A stretch of DNA of 64,000 bases from Salidesulfovibrio onnuriiensis (lineage in GTDB: Bacteria; Desulfobacterota; Desulfovibrionia; Desulfovibrionales; Desulfovibrionaceae). The notes below the pieces were generated by a model. The model had not been told where the DNA came from. It saw only the letters and a program-made list of their open reading frames with translations, and ran no database searches. This document shows positions 36,983 through 47,909 of the stretch, piece after piece; the first letter of the stretch is position 1, and every line of letters starts with the position of its first letter. Position numbers and translations under genes: made by a program. The stretch covers positions 2,587,001 through 2,651,000 of the forward strand of contig NZ_CP040751.1 of assembly GCF_008001235.1 (NCBI RefSeq). Direction: 5' to 3'.

Positions 36983-36996
<14 letters not shown>
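35251..36996 (+). CDS. dnaG: DNA primase
   Basis: 581 aa. CHC2 zinc finger ([13 protein letters not shown]... [11 protein letters not shown] near 36-65), the RNA-polymerase core, a Toprim domain ([17 protein letters not shown] with the catalytic Glu; [15 protein letters not shown] with DxD near 302-316) and a helical C-terminal domain that should bind DnaB. It makes primers for replication. Its last 14 bases overlap rpoD. Confidence 0.95.
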
Positions 36997-38746
<1,750 letters not shown>

Positions 38747-38756
38747 ACCGAAACAC

Positions 38757-38790
38757 AGCGGGAGGGGCCACGGCTTCTCCCGCTTTTTTT
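38757..38790 (+). terminator. Rho-independent terminator after rpoD
   Basis: AGCGGGAG / CTCCCGCT stem with a 12-base loop and seven Ts. The Ts end four bases before the cbiB start codon. Confidence 0.85.
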
Positions 38791-38794
38791 GCCC

Positions 38795-39745
38795 ATGAAC
38801 GACCTGATCATCTTCTTCATCCCACTCTTCGCCTTCCTGCTGGACCAGCTTCTGGCCGACCCCCGCTGCCTGCCGCACCCCGTGGTCCTGGTCGGCAAAT
38901 GCATCAGCATGCTCGAGAGCCTTGCACGCCGGCATGAAAAACGGTGCAGTCTCCGCACTGCGGGCATCATGGCGCCCATCCTGCTCTGCGTTGCCGTGGG
39001 CGGCATTGTCTGGCCGCTGGCCTCTATCCCCGTCTTCGGCGTCATCATTGCCATCTACTTGGCCTTTGCCGGACTGGCCCTGAAGGGACTCGTGCAGGAG
39101 GCGGGCAAGGTGGAGGCGCTCCTTGCCGAAGGAGACATCGAAGAAGCCCGCAAGGCACTGGCCATGCTCGTCAGCCGGGAGACAGGGACCATGGGGGAAC
39201 GGGAGATCAGACGTTCCCTGGCCGAGACGGTCAGCGAAAACTACAGTGACGGCTTTTTCGCTCCCTTTTTCTATCTCGTGCTGGGCGGGCCGACAGGGCT
39301 GTGGATATACAAGACCATCAACACCTTCGACTCCATGTGGGGCTACAGGAACAGCACATATGAACGGCTTGGCTGGTTTTCGGCAAAAACGGACGACCTT
39401 GCCAACTGGATACCGGCCCGTCTTTCCACGCTCAGCCTGATCTTCGCCGGCAAGGGGCTCGGCCTGGCCACGGAAAACGTCATGGACAACACCATACGCC
39501 AAGCCCCGAGTATGGAAAGCCCCAACGCGGGCTGGCCCATGGCGGCCTGCGCCTGGCTGGTGGGCGGAACCATGGGAGGTCCCACAATCTATTTCGGAAA
39601 GACCAAGGACAAACCGATCCTCGGCCCCGAGGGACAGGAATGGACAGCGGAAAGGATCGAAACGCTGTTCCGGCTTGTGGACAGGGCTGGGTGGCTGACC
39701 ATGCTCCTTTCGCTCTGCGTCCTGTTTCCGCTTTCAATGATCTAA
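38795..39745 (+). CDS. cbiB: Adenosylcobinamide-phosphate synthase CbiB
   Basis: 316 aa from ATG 38795; an alternative TTG two codons upstream lies in the terminator tail. Integral membrane protein (about four or five helices) with the CbiB motifs LDQLLADPRCLPHPV, SETVSENYSDGFFAPFFY and KTINTFDSMWGYRN. It joins aminopropanol phosphate to cobyric acid in B12 synthesis. The start sits directly behind the rpoD terminator with no Shine-Dalgarno motif, so expression is either weak, leaderless, or from a later start. No other cobalamin gene is nearby. Confidence 0.9.
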   Translation: MNDLIIFFIPLFAFLLDQLLADPRCLPHPVVLVGKCISMLESLARRHEKRCSLRTAGIMAPILLCVAVGGIVWPLASIPVFGVIIAIYLAFAGLALKGLVQEAGKVEALLAEGDIEEARKALAMLVSRETGTMGEREIRRSLAETVSENYSDGFFAPFFYLVLGGPTGLWIYKTINTFDSMWGYRNSTYERLGWFSAKTDDLANWIPARLSTLSLIFAGKGLGLATENVMDNTIRQAPSMESPNAGWPMAACAWLVGGTMGGPTIYFGKTKDKPILGPEGQEWTAERIETLFRLVDRAGWLTMLLSLCVLFPLSMI

Positions 39746-39775
39746 AAAAAGGGAGAGCCCGAAGGCTCTCCCTTT
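39744..39775. terminator. Terminator between convergent cbiB and proC
   Basis: AAAGGGAGAGCC / GGCTCTCCCTTT stem with GAAG-type loop. The minus strand has a run of seven Ts (ends proC); the plus strand has a weaker tail. Confidence 0.8.
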
Positions 39776-39802
39776 GCGTTTCATTCTTCGGCAGCCGAAC
39801 GG

Positions 39803-40606
39803 CTACTTCTGACCGAGTTCAATATTCCTTTCATAGGCCTCGACAATCGCGTCGAGAATGTTGCCCCGCGTGGCCGTGCGGTCCATGTGCGCCAGGGCGC
39901 GAATGGTGCTTCCGGCAGGGGAGCTGACCATCTCGCGAAGCACGCTGATGTGCTCGTCGGATTCCGCAGCCATGCTCACGGAGCCGTCGAACAGCGCCAG
40001 GACCATGTCGGTGGCCTGCGGCCTGGGGATGCCCAGATACACGGCGGATTCCACCAGGGCCTCCATGAAGTACATCACGTAGGCCGGGCCGGATCCCACC
40101 ACGGCGGTAAAGGCGTCAAACAGCTTCTCGGACAGGATATGCACCTGGCCGATGGACTTGAACGCCTCGGGCACAAAGGATTTCTGCTCGCTGGAGAGCT
40201 TTTCGTCCTCCAGGCAGATGGCATAGACGCCCTTGCCCACCAGGGCCGGGGTGTTGGGCATGATGCGGACCACCGGGCACTTGCCCCCGATGTACTCGCG
40301 CAGTGTTTCCGAAGTGAGCCCGGCAGCAATGGAAAGCAGGCATTTGCCGCCATCCAGGACACCGGACAGGCTGTCCAGCACGGGCCTGGCATGCTGCGGC
40401 TTGACCGCAAGCACCACATAGTCGCAGGCGGCGGCCAGGGCTTCCGCCCCGGGCTGGGCCACCATGCCGCAGTCCTTGCTCAGCATTTCCAGCCGCGCCT
40501 TGTCAAGATCGGTGCCATGCACTTCCACGCCATCAAGGGCGGAAAGCCCCTTTATGATGGCTCCGCCCATGTTGCCTACGCCGATGAACCCGATTTTCTT
40601 TGTCAT
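39803..40606 (-). CDS. proC: Pyrroline-5-carboxylate reductase
   Basis: 267 aa. N-terminal dinucleotide fold IGFIGVGNMGGAIIKGL and C-terminal dimerisation helices with LREMVSSPAGSTIRALAHMD, the ProC signature. It reduces P5C to proline with NAD(P)H. Its start overlaps the last base of ndk; the two form an operon. Confidence 0.94.
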   Translation of the reverse strand: MTKKIGFIGVGNMGGAIIKGLSALDGVEVHGTDLDKARLEMLSKDCGMVAQPGAEALAAACDYVVLAVKPQHARPVLDSLSGVLDGGKCLLSIAAGLTSETLREYIGGKCPVVRIMPNTPALVGKGVYAICLEDEKLSSEQKSFVPEAFKSIGQVHILSEKLFDAFTAVVGSGPAYVMYFMEALVESAVYLGIPRPQATDMVLALFDGSVSMAAESDEHISVLREMVSSPAGSTIRALAHMDRTATRGNILDAIVEAYERNIELGQK

Positions 40607-41028
40607 TATCCCACCATTTCAAGGTTGCTGAAGAAGTAGGCCACTTCCACCGCAGCGGTTTCAGGGGCGTCAGAGCCATGAACCGCGTTGTTCTGGATGT
40701 TGGCGGCAAACTTCTTGCGAATGGTTCCTTCCGCGGCCTCTGCGGGATTGGTGGCCCCCATGAGTTCGCGATACCGCTTGATGGCGTTTTCGCCTTCCAG
40801 CACGGAAACGACCGCCGGGCCGGAAATCATGAAATCCACCAATTCTCCGAAAAAGGGCCTTTCCCTGTGGACCGCATAAAAGCCTTCGGCCTGTGCCCTC
40901 GTCATGTGAATCATCTTGGTGGCCTTGATCTTCAGGCCCCCGTCGGTGATCATTTGCAGAATGGCGCCGATGTTGCCCGCTGCAACGGCGTCGGGTTTGA
41001 TGATGGAAAAAGTGAGTTCAGTACTCAT
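40606..41028 (-). CDS. ndk: Nucleoside diphosphate kinase
   Basis: 140 aa. Phosphohistidine His117 in [13 protein letters not shown], and the KPDAV start loop. It equilibrates NTP pools using ATP. A GGGAGGCAATTTAGGT ribosome-binding stretch precedes the ATG. First gene of an ndk-proC unit. Confidence 0.96.
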   Translation of the reverse strand: MSTELTFSIIKPDAVAAGNIGAILQMITDGGLKIKATKMIHMTRAQAEGFYAVHRERPFFGELVDFMISGPAVVSVLEGENAIKRYRELMGATNPAEAAEGTIRKKFAANIQNNAVHGSDAPETAAVEVAYFFSNLEMVG

Positions 41029-41091
41029 ACCTAAATTGCCTCCCTTGGTGTTTTATATCCAACGGCACGTTATTGCCAGTTGAATTCCTCC

Positions 41092-41895
41092 TCAGCACAG
41101 GAGCATGCGGTCCGAAAGGCCGTCCTCACCCCTGAGTTCCGTAAAGCGCTGCAACAGCTCCTCAACCGTGAGCGCCTTCTTCTCCTCACCCCGGATATCC
41201 ATGACCACCTTGCCCCGGTGGAACATGAGCAGCCGGTTGCCCATGGAAATTGCCTGCTGCATGTTGTGGGTGACCATAAGCGTGGTCAGCCGCTGGCCTG
41301 CAACAAGCTGTTCGGTCAGGCCCAGGATCATCTGGGCGGTCTTGGGGTCCAGGGCCGCAGTATGCTCGTCCAGAAGCAGCAGGCGTGGCCGGACCATGGT
41401 GGCCATGAGCATGGTCAGGGCCTGTCGTTGTCCCCCCGACAGAAGCCCCGTGGCGGTTTTCAGGCGTCCTTCCAGGCCCAGCCCCAGAAGCGCCAGCTTT
41501 TCCGCAAAAAATTCCCTGTGGCTGCGTTTCACGCCCAATCCCAGGCCGCGCCGTTTGCCGCGCTTCATGGCCAGGGCGAGATTCTGCTCAATGGTGGCTC
41601 CGGCGCAGGTGCCGAGCAGGGGATCCTGGAACACCCGCCCGATCTTGGCGGCGCGGCGGTACTCGGGCCAGGAGGTCACGTCCTCGCCGTCCAGGGATAT
41701 CGTGCCCGCATCGAGCGGGAAGCACCCGGCCAGGGCGTTGAGAAACGTGGATTTCCCGGCCCCGTTGGAGCCGATGATGGTGATGAAGTCGCCCTCGGAA
41801 ATGTCGACATGAATGCCGTCCAGGGCCTGGACCTCGTTCACGCCGCCCCTGTTGAAGGCCTTGGCTATGCCCTTGATGGAAATCTGCTCGCTCAT
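41092..41895 (-). CDS. ABC transporter ATP-binding protein
   Basis: 267 aa from ATG 41895, which overlaps the permease stop (ATGA); longer open frames upstream lie inside the permease gene. Walker A GSNGAGKSTFL near 43-53, signature LLSGGQRQALTML, Walker B LLLLDEHTAALDP and H-loop MVTHNMQQAI. It energises the PF04392-type importer of the two preceding genes. The His in LLDEHTAALD in place of the usual Pro or Ser is common in this transporter group. Confidence 0.9.
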   Translation of the reverse strand: MSEQISIKGIAKAFNRGGVNEVQALDGIHVDISEGDFITIIGSNGAGKSTFLNALAGCFPLDAGTISLDGEDVTSWPEYRRAAKIGRVFQDPLLGTCAGATIEQNLALAMKRGKRRGLGLGVKRSHREFFAEKLALLGLGLEGRLKTATGLLSGGQRQALTMLMATMVRPRLLLLDEHTAALDPKTAQMILGLTEQLVAGQRLTTLMVTHNMQQAISMGNRLLMFHRGKVVMDIRGEEKKALTVEELLQRFTELRGEDGLSDRMLLC

Positions 41896-42794
41896 GCCTT
41901 GGCACCCCGGGAAAGAAATTTCTTTTTCATGGTCGGCGCGGTCAGGGCAATGACCACCAGCGCGGCCGTAATCAGGTTCAGGTCGCTGGGCGTGACCGAA
42001 AAGGCCCCGAGCTTGAGCCCGAGCGCCAGGGCGATGGCCACGCGGTAAAGCACCGAGCCCAGCAGGGCCGCTATGATGGCCCGCAGAATGGTGCGGTCGC
42101 CGAACACGGTCTCGCCGATGATGACCGAAGCCAGCCCGGCAATAATGGTTCCCACACCCATGTTCACGTCGGCAGCCCCCTGGTTCTGGGCCACCAGGGC
42201 CCCGGAACAGGCCACCAGGGCATTGGAAAGTCCCACGCCGAAGATGATGACCGTATGGGTGTTCACCCCCTGGCTGGTGATCATCTGGGGGTTGTCGCCC
42301 GTTGCCAGCACGGTCATGCCTATCTCGGTATGCAGGAACCAGACGAGCAGGAGGGCGAAGGCCACGCAAATGATGCCGAACAGGATGGGGGTGGACAGAT
42401 ACTGCGGCAGGCCGGTGAAATACGTGAAATGGTCCACCACGGTATCCTTGCCCAGCAGGGTGAGGTTGGGCCTGCCCATGATGCGCAGGTTCACGGAATA
42501 AAGGGCGATCATGGTCAGTATGGATGCCAGAAGATGCAGTATCTTGAGCTTGGTGTTCAGAATGCCGGTGACCATGCCGGCAATGAACCCGGCGCAGGTA
42601 GCCATAAGAATGGCGAGCAGCGGATGGTAGCCGTTGGTGATGGCCACGGCCGAGACCGCTGCGCCGAGCGGCAGGCTGCCGTCAACGGTGAGGTCGGGAA
42701 AGTCGAGGATGCGGAACGTCAGGTAGACGCCCAGGACCATAAGGCCGAAAGCGAATCCCTGTTCCAGGGCACCGTAAAAGGCATAGAGCGACAT
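41892..42794 (-). CDS. ABC transporter permease (branched-chain/TrpY-like)
   Basis: 300 aa from ATG 42794, inside a longer frame. Eight to nine membrane helices and the DFPDLTVDGSLPLGAAV region shared by permeases working with TrpX-type binding proteins. Similar folds serve branched-chain amino-acid importers. A terminator hairpin separates it from the binding-protein gene, giving reduced expression of the membrane parts. Confidence 0.88.
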   Translation of the reverse strand: MSLYAFYGALEQGFAFGLMVLGVYLTFRILDFPDLTVDGSLPLGAAVSAVAITNGYHPLLAILMATCAGFIAGMVTGILNTKLKILHLLASILTMIALYSVNLRIMGRPNLTLLGKDTVVDHFTYFTGLPQYLSTPILFGIICVAFALLLVWFLHTEIGMTVLATGDNPQMITSQGVNTHTVIIFGVGLSNALVACSGALVAQNQGAADVNMGVGTIIAGLASVIIGETVFGDRTILRAIIAALLGSVLYRVAIALALGLKLGAFSVTPSDLNLITAALVVIALTAPTMKKKFLSRGAKA

Positions 42795-42823
42795 TATGTG
42801 ATTTCCCCCTCGGGATCTGAATG

Positions 42824-42852
42824 AAAAAGGCGCGTTGACTTGCAACGCGCCT
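42824..42852 (-). terminator. Partial terminator between binding protein and permease
   Basis: Minus strand GGCGCGTTG / CAACGCGCC stem followed by TTTTTC. Such hairpins after the first gene of an ABC operon let the binding protein be made in excess. Confidence 0.6.
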
Positions 42853-42889
42853 TGTATACCGAATGGCCTTGAATGGCAAATCCGGGAGC

Positions 42890-43840
42890 TTACCGGATGA
42901 CCTTGTCGGCGCGGGAAACCACTGCTTCCGGAATCGTGACGCCCATGGACTCCGCAGCCTTGAGGTTCACGTGCAGGCGCAGGCGCTTGATGGATTCCAC
43001 GGGCATGGTGGCGGTGTCCGCTCCCTGCAGCACGCGTGCGGCCATATCCGCCGTCTGCACGCCCATGTCGCGGTAGTCCACGGCCAGGGCCGCAATGGTG
43101 CCGCGGGCAACGGAATCGGTATCACCGGAAATGAGCGGCAGATGGTTCTGGCGGCAGACCTTGATGGCCGATTCCAGTGCGGAGACAACGGTGTTGTCCA
43201 GCGGAATGTAGACGGCTTCGCAGCGGCCCACCAGACTCTTGGCGGCCTGGTATACGCCGGAGGAGTTGGCGATGGTGGCTTCCTCCACGTTTACGCCCTC
43301 GGCGTTGGCAAACTTCTTGAGCAGGTCGATGAGCACCACGGAGTTGGGCTCGCCCGCGTTGTAGATGACGCCGATGGACTTGATGCCCGGTACGATCTCG
43401 CGGATGAGTTCGAAATGCTTGTCCATGGGGCTCATGTCGGTCATGCCCGTGACATTACCGCCCGGAGCTTCCAGGCTTTTCACGATGCCTGCTGAAACCG
43501 GATCGGTGACCCCGGTGAAAACAATGGGCCGATCCTTGATCTTCTGGACCACGGACTGGGCGGACGGGGTGGTGATGGCCAAGACAAGGTCGGGCTTTTC
43601 ACCGACGATCTGCGAGGCGATCTGGGTGTTGGTGGCCATGTTGCCCTGTGCGATGTGCACGTTGTACTCGGCCTGGAGGCCCAGTTCCTTCAGGCGATCC
43701 ATGAAACCGAAACGCATGGCGTCCAGGGACGGATGCTCGACGATCTGGTTGACGGAAATGGTGTAGGTCTTATCCGCGGCCATGGCGGTGGCGGCAAACA
43801 GGCAGAGCGCCAGTACGGCAACAGCAAACAGTTTTTTCAT
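42890..43840 (-). CDS. ABC transporter substrate-binding protein (PF04392 type)
   Basis: 316 aa. Signal peptide MKKLFAVAVLALCLFAATAMA, then a two-lobed binding fold with VNQIVEHPSLDAMRFGF, NMATNTQIASQIVGEKPDLVLAI and GVTDPVSAGIV typical of the TrpX-like family. Relatives bind tryptophan or tyrosine; others have unknown ligands. Operon order is binding protein, permease, ATPase. Confidence 0.86.
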   Translation of the reverse strand: MKKLFAVAVLALCLFAATAMAADKTYTISVNQIVEHPSLDAMRFGFMDRLKELGLQAEYNVHIAQGNMATNTQIASQIVGEKPDLVLAITTPSAQSVVQKIKDRPIVFTGVTDPVSAGIVKSLEAPGGNVTGMTDMSPMDKHFELIREIVPGIKSIGVIYNAGEPNSVVLIDLLKKFANAEGVNVEEATIANSSGVYQAAKSLVGRCEAVYIPLDNTVVSALESAIKVCRQNHLPLISGDTDSVARGTIAALAVDYRDMGVQTADMAARVLQGADTATMPVESIKRLRLHVNLKAAESMGVTIPEAVVSRADKVIR

Positions 43841-43923
43841 CTCTTTCCTCCGGGGGATATAGTGGAGTGCACAGTCTGGTGGATAGAGGGAAGTTTCGTC
43901 AAGAGCAGACAGACGAAAGACAT

Positions 43924-43948
43924 AAAAAAAGGCCGCTTGAAGCGGCCT
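43924..43948 (-). terminator. Rho-independent terminator after fliM
   Basis: Minus strand GGCCGCTT / AAGCGGCC palindrome followed by seven Ts, 24 bases past the fliM stop and before the ABC operon. Confidence 0.75.
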
Positions 43949-43971
43949 CGTTCATAATCGGGCAAATGAGA

Positions 43972-44949
43972 TCAGAACCGGATTTCCTGTTCCTTGACCA
44001 CGCGGAAGGACTTGTTTCCCTTGACCCGGCCGGGCAGGCCGTAGAATTTCTTGATCCCCTCGATCTCGGCCTCGAGCAATTCGTCCTCGTCCGTATCCAG
44101 CAGCAGGATATCGCCTTTTTTCAAGCTCAAAAGCTGACGCCCGGAAATCTTGGACTCGCCGAGGCGAACCACCATTTCCACGGGAGTCTCCATGAGCCGT
44201 TCCTTGAACCGGTTGATCCAGGCATGGTCCACTTCCAGGCGTTCGGACTGGAACGAGGCGTGCAGCTTTGAACGGATAGGCTCCATGGTGGCGTAAGGCA
44301 GGCAGATGATGAGCGAACCGATGGCGTTTTCCAGTTCCACCTCGAAGGTGACCACGATGACCACGTCCGAAGGCGGCACGATGGCCGCGAACTGGGGGTT
44401 GACCTCGGTGCGGACCATTTCGATGTGCACCTCGTGGACGGGCTGCCAGGATTCTTCCATATTGCTCAGGGCGATCTTGACCACCCGCTCCACAATGGCC
44501 TGCTCGATGGGCGTGAAATCGCGCCCCTCGACCTTGGGCTGGGACCCCGCGCCGCCAAAGAAATTTTCCACCAGGGCAAAGACAAGCCGGGAGTCCACCA
44601 CGAGCAGGGCGTTGCCGCGCAGGGGGTCCATCTTGAAGATGGAAATGGATGTGGGGACGGGCAGCGAACGCATGAAATCCCCGAACTTGGACATGTCGAT
44701 GGAAATGGGGTTGATGTCCACGCGCTTGCGCATGGTATTGGCCAACGCGTTGGTGGCCAGGCGTGCGAAACGGTCGTTGACTATTTCGAGAACGGGCATG
44801 CGGCCGCGGATGATCCTGTCCTGGTTGGCCAGGTCAAACGCGACCACGCCGGAGTCGTCTTCGGGCAACTCCGCTTCGGTCTCGACGTCCCCACCGGAAA
44901 GCCCCCTCAACAGGGCATCGACTTCATCTTGTTCGAGGATCTTGCTCAT
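43972..44949 (-). CDS. fliM: Flagellar motor switch protein FliM
   Basis: 325 aa. N-terminal CheY-binding peptide KILEQDEVDALLRG, a central CheC-like domain (about 50-230) and a C-terminal FliN-like domain (about 240-320, beginning LMETPVEMVVRLGES). It forms the C-ring of the flagellum. It stands alone here, with terminator, apart from any flagellar cluster. Confidence 0.95.
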   Translation of the reverse strand: MSKILEQDEVDALLRGLSGGDVETEAELPEDDSGVVAFDLANQDRIIRGRMPVLEIVNDRFARLATNALANTMRKRVDINPISIDMSKFGDFMRSLPVPTSISIFKMDPLRGNALLVVDSRLVFALVENFFGGAGSQPKVEGRDFTPIEQAIVERVVKIALSNMEESWQPVHEVHIEMVRTEVNPQFAAIVPPSDVVIVVTFEVELENAIGSLIICLPYATMEPIRSKLHASFQSERLEVDHAWINRFKERLMETPVEMVVRLGESKISGRQLLSLKKGDILLLDTDEDELLEAEIEGIKKFYGLPGRVKGNKSFRVVKEQEIRF

Positions 44950-45309
44950 CTATGACCTCAAAAGTCCTTTGCGTCAGTTTTTTCTCAGGCTGTCAGAACC
45001 AAAAGCAAAAAACGGACCGAACTCCTTTATTCCTATCGGCAAATACAATGGTTTCTTAAGTTTTTCCTAACACCCGACAAGCCGGATAGGCAATAAAAAC
45101 AAATGTGAATCGGGATATCGTACAAGATAAAATCTAGAAAAAATCTAGATGATATTCATCACCCACAAGCACGAAACCATTTAAATCAATTATTCATGCA
45201 TATTGCGAATGTACTAGCTTGTCCGATTCGCAGCAAATGCTAACAGCGGTTGTCAGTCTCTACGGTCTCCAGGTGACAAACAGCCTCCCGGCGAACACCC
45301 GGTGCGATT
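44950..45309. other. Gene-free AT-rich stretch between fliM and the deacetylase gene
   Basis: 360 bases. It must contain the fliM promoter on the minus strand. An inverted repeat ATCTAGA/TCTAGAT flanks an A run at about 45132-45148. Towards 45285-45330 GCCTCCCGGC and GCCGGAGGCT could pair over the deacetylase stop. I see no gene or RNA. Confidence 0.35.
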
Positions 45310-46578
45310 TTATTCCGGCCGGAGGCTGGAAATGGGAATAACCTGAACGGATTTGTCCCGTTGGTCGGCCCATTGACGCAGCGCGGACAGAGTGGTCGCG
45401 TAATTATGGCCTATGGCTATGGCCTTGCCGCGACGCTTGGCAATTCGTTCCGCCTTGCGCAGCTGCAGGATAATGGAGGGAACTACCTTGATGTTGTCCA
45501 GGAAAACATCCCGTTCGTAATAGGCAATCCCGACCTTGTCCGCAATCTTCCGGCCCGCGCTTTTCGGAGTGGTCATGCTGTCCAGGAAGAACAAGCCCTT
45601 GTCCTTGAGGGCCGAAAGAGCGGTCTTCATGCCCGTTCTGCTTTCGGTAAAACGGGACCCCATGTGATTGTTGGCGCCAATGGCGCCCGGCACCATGGGA
45701 ACATTCGCGTCCACGGTCTTTCGGATATCGCCTGCGGACATGGAGGTGAAAAGTGCGCCCGGCCCCGGGTCCACCTTAGGGTAGCCCTTGGGCTCCATGG
45801 GAAAATGAAGGATGAGATCGCTGCCGGATTCACGAATAAGGCGTGCGGATTCGTCAGTATGGCTGCTCACGGGCCAAACGGCATAAACCAGGGGGATATC
45901 AAGCTTGAGCAGCCCCTTGAGCACCCGGAGGTTTTCGCCCACGTCGTCGATGACGATAACCAGCTTCGGCCCGGGGGTGCTGGGATACACCGGCGCAGGG
46001 GCGGTTATGTCCAGGACGATGCGGTGGGTCTGGACATTGTCGATGTCGACGCCGACCACCTCCGTGCCGTCGCCCACAAGAAAGGCGCCGGGCGCGCGTT
46101 GCGCAAGTCCTTCCTGCAACGCCAGCAGAAATTTGCTTCTGTCCTTGATGCCGGGAATGCGCAATTCCTGGAAATGGTAGATCTGACCGTTGTGCTGTCG
46201 GACCTGGACATCCGTCAGTTCCAGCCGCTGCATGTCCACGCCGGTCTTGCGCAGGGTCTCCAGCAGGGCCAAATCGACCTGCTTGACCTGCTCCTCGAGC
46301 ATGGTGGCCAGGATCTCCTCATAGGCTCTGGTGGAATTGCCGTCGTCGGGCACGGAGGCCCTGAGGATGATGGGGGATTCCACCACGGCCGGGGAAGACG
46401 CGGGCCTGGAGTGGACGAGATACATGATGAACCCCGCCAGCAACAGCAGCACCGCGCCGAAAATGGCAACAAGAGGACCGGGCCGGTACAGGCGTTGTTT
46501 CAGCCTGTCCAGCCCGGTCACGGGAGTACTCTTTTGATCAACCGCGTTTTCTTCACGCGGTTCAAGGTCTTGATTCAT
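45310..46578 (-). CDS. Divergent polysaccharide deacetylase family protein
   Basis: 422 aa. A membrane anchor near 37-55, a variable middle and a C-terminal NodB-fold domain (about 200-420) with LVIVIDDVGEN, LILHFPMEPKGYP and GANNHMGSRFT, the divergent (YibQ-like) version. The anchor places it in the periplasm. It lies directly behind ctpA and EnvC-like genes, the usual order for envelope-hydrolysis units. Substrate unknown. Confidence 0.88.
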   Translation of the reverse strand: MNQDLEPREENAVDQKSTPVTGLDRLKQRLYRPGPLVAIFGAVLLLLAGFIMYLVHSRPASSPAVVESPIILRASVPDDGNSTRAYEEILATMLEEQVKQVDLALLETLRKTGVDMQRLELTDVQVRQHNGQIYHFQELRIPGIKDRSKFLLALQEGLAQRAPGAFLVGDGTEVVGVDIDNVQTHRIVLDITAPAPVYPSTPGPKLVIVIDDVGENLRVLKGLLKLDIPLVYAVWPVSSHTDESARLIRESGSDLILHFPMEPKGYPKVDPGPGALFTSMSAGDIRKTVDANVPMVPGAIGANNHMGSRFTESRTGMKTALSALKDKGLFFLDSMTTPKSAGRKIADKVGIAYYERDVFLDNIKVVPSIILQLRKAERIAKRRGKAIAIGHNYATTLSALRQWADQRDKSVQVIPISSLRPE

Positions 46579-47868
46579 TTACTTTATCTTATTCAGCCTG
46601 GGCAGGTTTCTGACAAGTTCCAGGGCTATACGGAGCTGGTTGTCCCGCGCAAGCATGTCCTTGACATCCTGGTCCTTGCGCTTGGACTTGACCTTGTCTC
46701 CATTGACGTTTTCCAGGTGACCGCCAAGATCCTTTTCGCGGACGGTGAAACGGCGACGCATCTCGTCCACTTCCGTATCCTTGGCGGGCTGTACAAAGGG
46801 AATTTCCAGGTCGGGCTGGATGCCGGTGGCCTGGATGGAACGGCCGTTGGGGGTGTAGTAGAGCGCCGTGGTCAGCTTGATCCCGGCACCGTCGGACAGG
46901 GGGATGACGGTCTGCACCGAGCCCTTGCCAAAGGAACGCTCGCCCACGAGCAGGGCGCGGTTGTGGTCCTGCAGAGCTCCGGCAACGATTTCGGATGCGG
47001 AAGCGGAGCCGGAGTTGATGAGCACCACCATGGGCGCGGTGACTTCATCCTTGTTCTTGCCGGCAAGGAAATCCTTGCGCTTGGCTTCATCCTTGCCCTG
47101 AATGTAGACGATGAGACCTTCCTCGATAAAGGTATCGGTCACGGACACGGCCTGTCCAAGCAGACCACCAGGGTTGTTCCGGAGGTCCAGGACAACGCCC
47201 TTGATCTTGCCGTGCTTCTTGAAATCGCGAATGGCCGTGCGAAGCTCGTCCGTGGTGTTCTCCTTGAATCCTGTGAGGCGAACATACATAAAGCCATCTT
47301 CCAGTACACGGGACTTCACCGTCAGAACAGGAACCGTTCCGCGCACGATGGCTATTTCCATGGGAACCTGCGACCCTTCGTGGAGAACCGTCAGCACGAC
47401 GGTGGACCCCTTGGGGCCGCGGATTTTTTTCACGGCGTCCATGAGGGAGAGGTCCTGGGTGGACTCACCGTCGATCTCCAGGATGATGTCGCCGGCCTGC
47501 ATGCCCGCCTTGTAGGCCGGAGTATCCTCAATGGGAGAGACACAGATCAGCCGTCCGTTTTCCATGCTGATCTCAATGCCGATGCCGTCAAATTTGCCGC
47601 TGGTGCTTTCCTGGACGTCCTTGAAATCGTCGGGGCTCAGGTAGGCGGAATGGGGATCGAGCTGCTCCAGCATGCCCTTGATGGAATCCTCAATCAGCTC
47701 CTGCTTGGTGATCGGTTTGACATAATAACCTTCGACCATATCCAGAACCTGGCTGAAGCGCTTCAGTGCGTCGAAGTGCGCCCCGTCCTTGCCTGCGGCG
47801 CTGGGGCCGGGAGCAATGGTCAGCGTGAAAAGCAGAAGAAAGGTGATCAACCACGTGGAAATTCTCAT
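46579..47868 (-). CDS. ctpA: C-terminal processing peptidase (S41)
   Basis: 429 aa. Signal peptide (about 1-25), PDZ domain (about 90-170: GIGIEISMENGRLICVSPIEDTPA), and the S41 Ser-Lys dyad (Ser in INSGSASASEI near 306; Lys in GERSFGKGSVQT). It trims periplasmic proteins, often peptidoglycan hydrolases. Its start is 41 bases after the EnvC-like gene and its stop touches the deacetylase start. Confidence 0.93.
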   Translation of the reverse strand: MRISTWLITFLLLFTLTIAPGPSAAGKDGAHFDALKRFSQVLDMVEGYYVKPITKQELIEDSIKGMLEQLDPHSAYLSPDDFKDVQESTSGKFDGIGIEISMENGRLICVSPIEDTPAYKAGMQAGDIILEIDGESTQDLSLMDAVKKIRGPKGSTVVLTVLHEGSQVPMEIAIVRGTVPVLTVKSRVLEDGFMYVRLTGFKENTTDELRTAIRDFKKHGKIKGVVLDLRNNPGGLLGQAVSVTDTFIEEGLIVYIQGKDEAKRKDFLAGKNKDEVTAPMVVLINSGSASASEIVAGALQDHNRALLVGERSFGKGSVQTVIPLSDGAGIKLTTALYYTPNGRSIQATGIQPDLEIPFVQPAKDTEVDEMRRRFTVREKDLGGHLENVNGDKVKSKRKDQDVKDMLARDNQLRIALELVRNLPRLNKIK

Positions 47869-47909
47869 TACATCCTCCGAGAATATACGGTCTCAGGTTA
47901 ACTTGCTTA

